Part shown: positions 5,910-6,966 of the stretch, one piece after another
Numbering within the stretch: position 1 is the stretch's first letter
Layout: every line of letters starts with the position of its first letter
From: Clostridiales bacterium
Lineage (GTDB): Bacteria > Bacillota > Clostridia > Oscillospirales > Butyricicoccaceae
DNA length: 6,966 bases
Assembly: GCA_026419635.1 (NCBI GenBank)
Contig: JANZZB010000079.1
Coordinates: 1 to 6,966 of the forward strand
Direction of reading: 5' to 3'
Notes under the pieces: model-generated
What the model saw: only the letters and a program-made list of their open reading frames with translations
The model's database searches: none
Told to the model about the DNA's origin: nothing
Program-made: the position numbers and the translations under genes

Positions 5910-6947
5910 TCATTTCAACGAATACTCCAGTAAAATATCATCACCGAGCAATGTGATTTCCCTGTTAAATAAACGAAAAGCATCAACAGGATCATTTACA
6001 CCTGCACCGCCTATTGCTGATTTTGCATGAATACCACCAAAGATTTTCGGCGCAATATATGCCTGCACCTTATTTACAATACCGCTTTCCAGTGCAGAGG
6101 CGTTGAGAGTGGCTCCACCTTCAAGTAAAATACTGTCAATTTTTCTTTCTCCTAAAATAACCATTAATTCCTGCAAATCAATTTGCCCGTTTTTTGTGGA
6201 AACATTGATCATTTGAATTCCTCTTTCTTCAAGGGCTTTTGTTTTTTCACAATAAGAAACCGCAGTTGCTATAAATGTAGGAACACTTTCAGCTGTCTGA
6301 ACGATTTTTGAATCCATAGGGATACGCAGATTTGTATCGCAGATAATACGCGAAGGATTTTTACAGCCGGGTAATCGGCAAGTTAAAAGTGGGTCATCGG
6401 CAATGACAGTCCCGACGCCGACCATGATACCGGTATAACGATGACGCAAGCGGTGGGTGTGTTCCCTTGCAATTTCACCTGTTATCCATCTGGATTTTCC
6501 CGTAGATGTGGCTATTTTCCCGTCGACCGTCATCGCATATTTTAAAACTACAAATGGTTTTTTGTTATTTATATAATGGAAGAACACTTCATTTATCTTA
6601 AGGCACTCTTGTTCAAGTACTCCGTAAACCACTTTAATACCGTTCTGTTTCAATATTTCCATCCCTTTTCCGTCTACCAGGGAATTTGAATCCTTGCAGC
6701 CGATAACAACTGTTTTAATGCCACTTTCAATAATTGCATCCGCGCAGGGAGGTGTTTTTCCAAAATGGCAGCAGGGCTCGAGTGTAACATACAAAGTAGC
6801 CCCCGCCGGATGTTGAGTACAATCAGCTAAAGCATTTCTCTCAGCATGTAGTCCGCCGTATTTTTTATGATAGCCTTTGCCTATGATTTCACTATTTTTC
6901 ACAATAACTGCTCCAACCATTGGGTTCGGATTTACCCATCCGCAGCC
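5910..6947 (-). CDS. ribD: Bifunctional pyrimidine deaminase/reductase, 5' end missing
   Basis: Carries out the deamination and side-chain reduction of the pyrimidine released from GTP by RibA. The genomic part encodes 345 residues. The deaminase domain (about 1-125) has NPNPMVGAVIV, the zinc-binding HAERNAL (His34, Glu36) and LEPCCHFGKTPPC (Cys59, Cys68). The reductase domain has LKYAMTVDGKIATSTGKSRWITG (135-157), IMVGVGTVIADDPLLTCR (174-191) and the LEGGATLN segment (275-282). Full-length RibD is about 360 residues, so roughly 15 N-terminal residues are missing. The open frame appears to start upstream at a GTG at 6962, giving Met-Tyr-Lys-Arg-Gln, but those five codons are adapter sequence and not part of the protein. 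The true start and any leader lie outside the window. The TGA overlaps the ribE ribosome binding site. Confidence 0.96.
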   Translation of the reverse strand, partial: GCGWVNPNPMVGAVIVKNSEIIGKGYHKKYGGLHAERNALADCTQHPAGATLYVTLEPCCHFGKTPPCADAIIESGIKTVVIGCKDSNSLVDGKGMEILKQNGIKVVYGVLEQECLKINEVFFHYINNKKPFVVLKYAMTVDGKIATSTGKSRWITGEIAREHTHRLRHRYTGIMVGVGTVIADDPLLTCRLPGCKNPSRIICDTNLRIPMDSKIVQTAESVPTFIATAVSYCEKTKALEERGIQMINVSTKNGQIDLQELMVILGERKIDSILLEGGATLNASALESGIVNKVQAYIAPKIFGGIHAKSAIGGAGVNDPVDAFRLFNREITLLGDDILLEYSLK

Positions 6948-6966
6948 CTGTCTCTTATACACATCT
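6948..6966. other. Nextera/Tn5 mosaic-end adapter left on the contig end
   Basis: The last 19 bases read CTGTCTCTTATACACATCT, the Nextera transposase adapter; the reverse complement is the 19-bp Tn5 mosaic end. It sits exactly at the sequence end and interrupts ribD. Its minus-strand translation supplies the spurious Tyr-Lys-Arg-Gln before the conserved RibD sequence. It is a library artefact, not an integrated transposon: there is no transposase, no second end and no sequence beyond it. Confidence 0.97.

Noticed and set aside
4470..6030. Plus-strand frames opposite ribBA, ribE and ribD (4470-4775, 5287-5676, 5842-6030)
   Set aside because: All are antisense to intact catalytic domains and lack start signals or recognisable domains.
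6948..6966. A transposon end (Tn5 inverted repeat) inserted in ribD
   Set aside because: It sits exactly at the sequence terminus, equals the commercial adapter in full, and has no transposase or flanking duplication; a library artefact explains it better.

Overview
The window is one end of a contig from a low-GC Bacillota, most likely Clostridia-like. I infer this from AT-rich spacers, AGGAGG-type ribosome binding sites, a bifunctional RibBA, and RibE, RibH and PanD proteins that resemble Bacillus/Clostridium versions. Every gene reads on the minus strand, so transcription runs from high to low coordinates. No mobile element, CRISPR array, tRNA or rRNA is visible.

Layout in transcription order. 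Positions 6966-6948 are not genomic: they match the Nextera/Tn5 mosaic-end adapter. Next come four riboflavin (B2) genes: ribD (5' end missing), ribE, ribBA and ribH. A lone panD (beta-alanine for pantothenate, B5) follows, and then five folate (B9) genes: folE, folP, folB, folK and folA. Junctions are tight (overlaps of 4-17 nt or gaps of 1-20 nt), except on the two sides of panD, where gaps are 82 and 58 nt. After folA there are about 240 bases without a gene (254-18). They hold a good minus-strand promoter, a cre-like palindrome just downstream of the predicted start of transcription, a strong 14-bp hairpin, and the ribosome binding site and first five codons of another minus-strand gene cut by the window edge.

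How the genes work together. RibA (in RibBA) and FolE both open the GTP ring and are the committing enzymes of riboflavin and folate synthesis. RibD, RibE, RibBA and RibH cover the path from GTP and ribulose 5-phosphate to riboflavin, except the dephosphorylation step. FolE, FolB, FolK, FolP and FolA cover the path from GTP to tetrahydrofolate, except the dihydroneopterin triphosphate phosphatase, pABA synthesis and FolC. The ten genes therefore look like one vitamin operon. Any control element (for example an FMN riboswitch) would lie beyond the right edge and cannot be assessed.

The catalytic genes are conventional, and I see no unknown enzymatic system. The parts most worth a second look are the B2-B5-B9 gene combination, the regulatory leader at 18-230, and the adapter artefact that creates a false RibD N-terminus.
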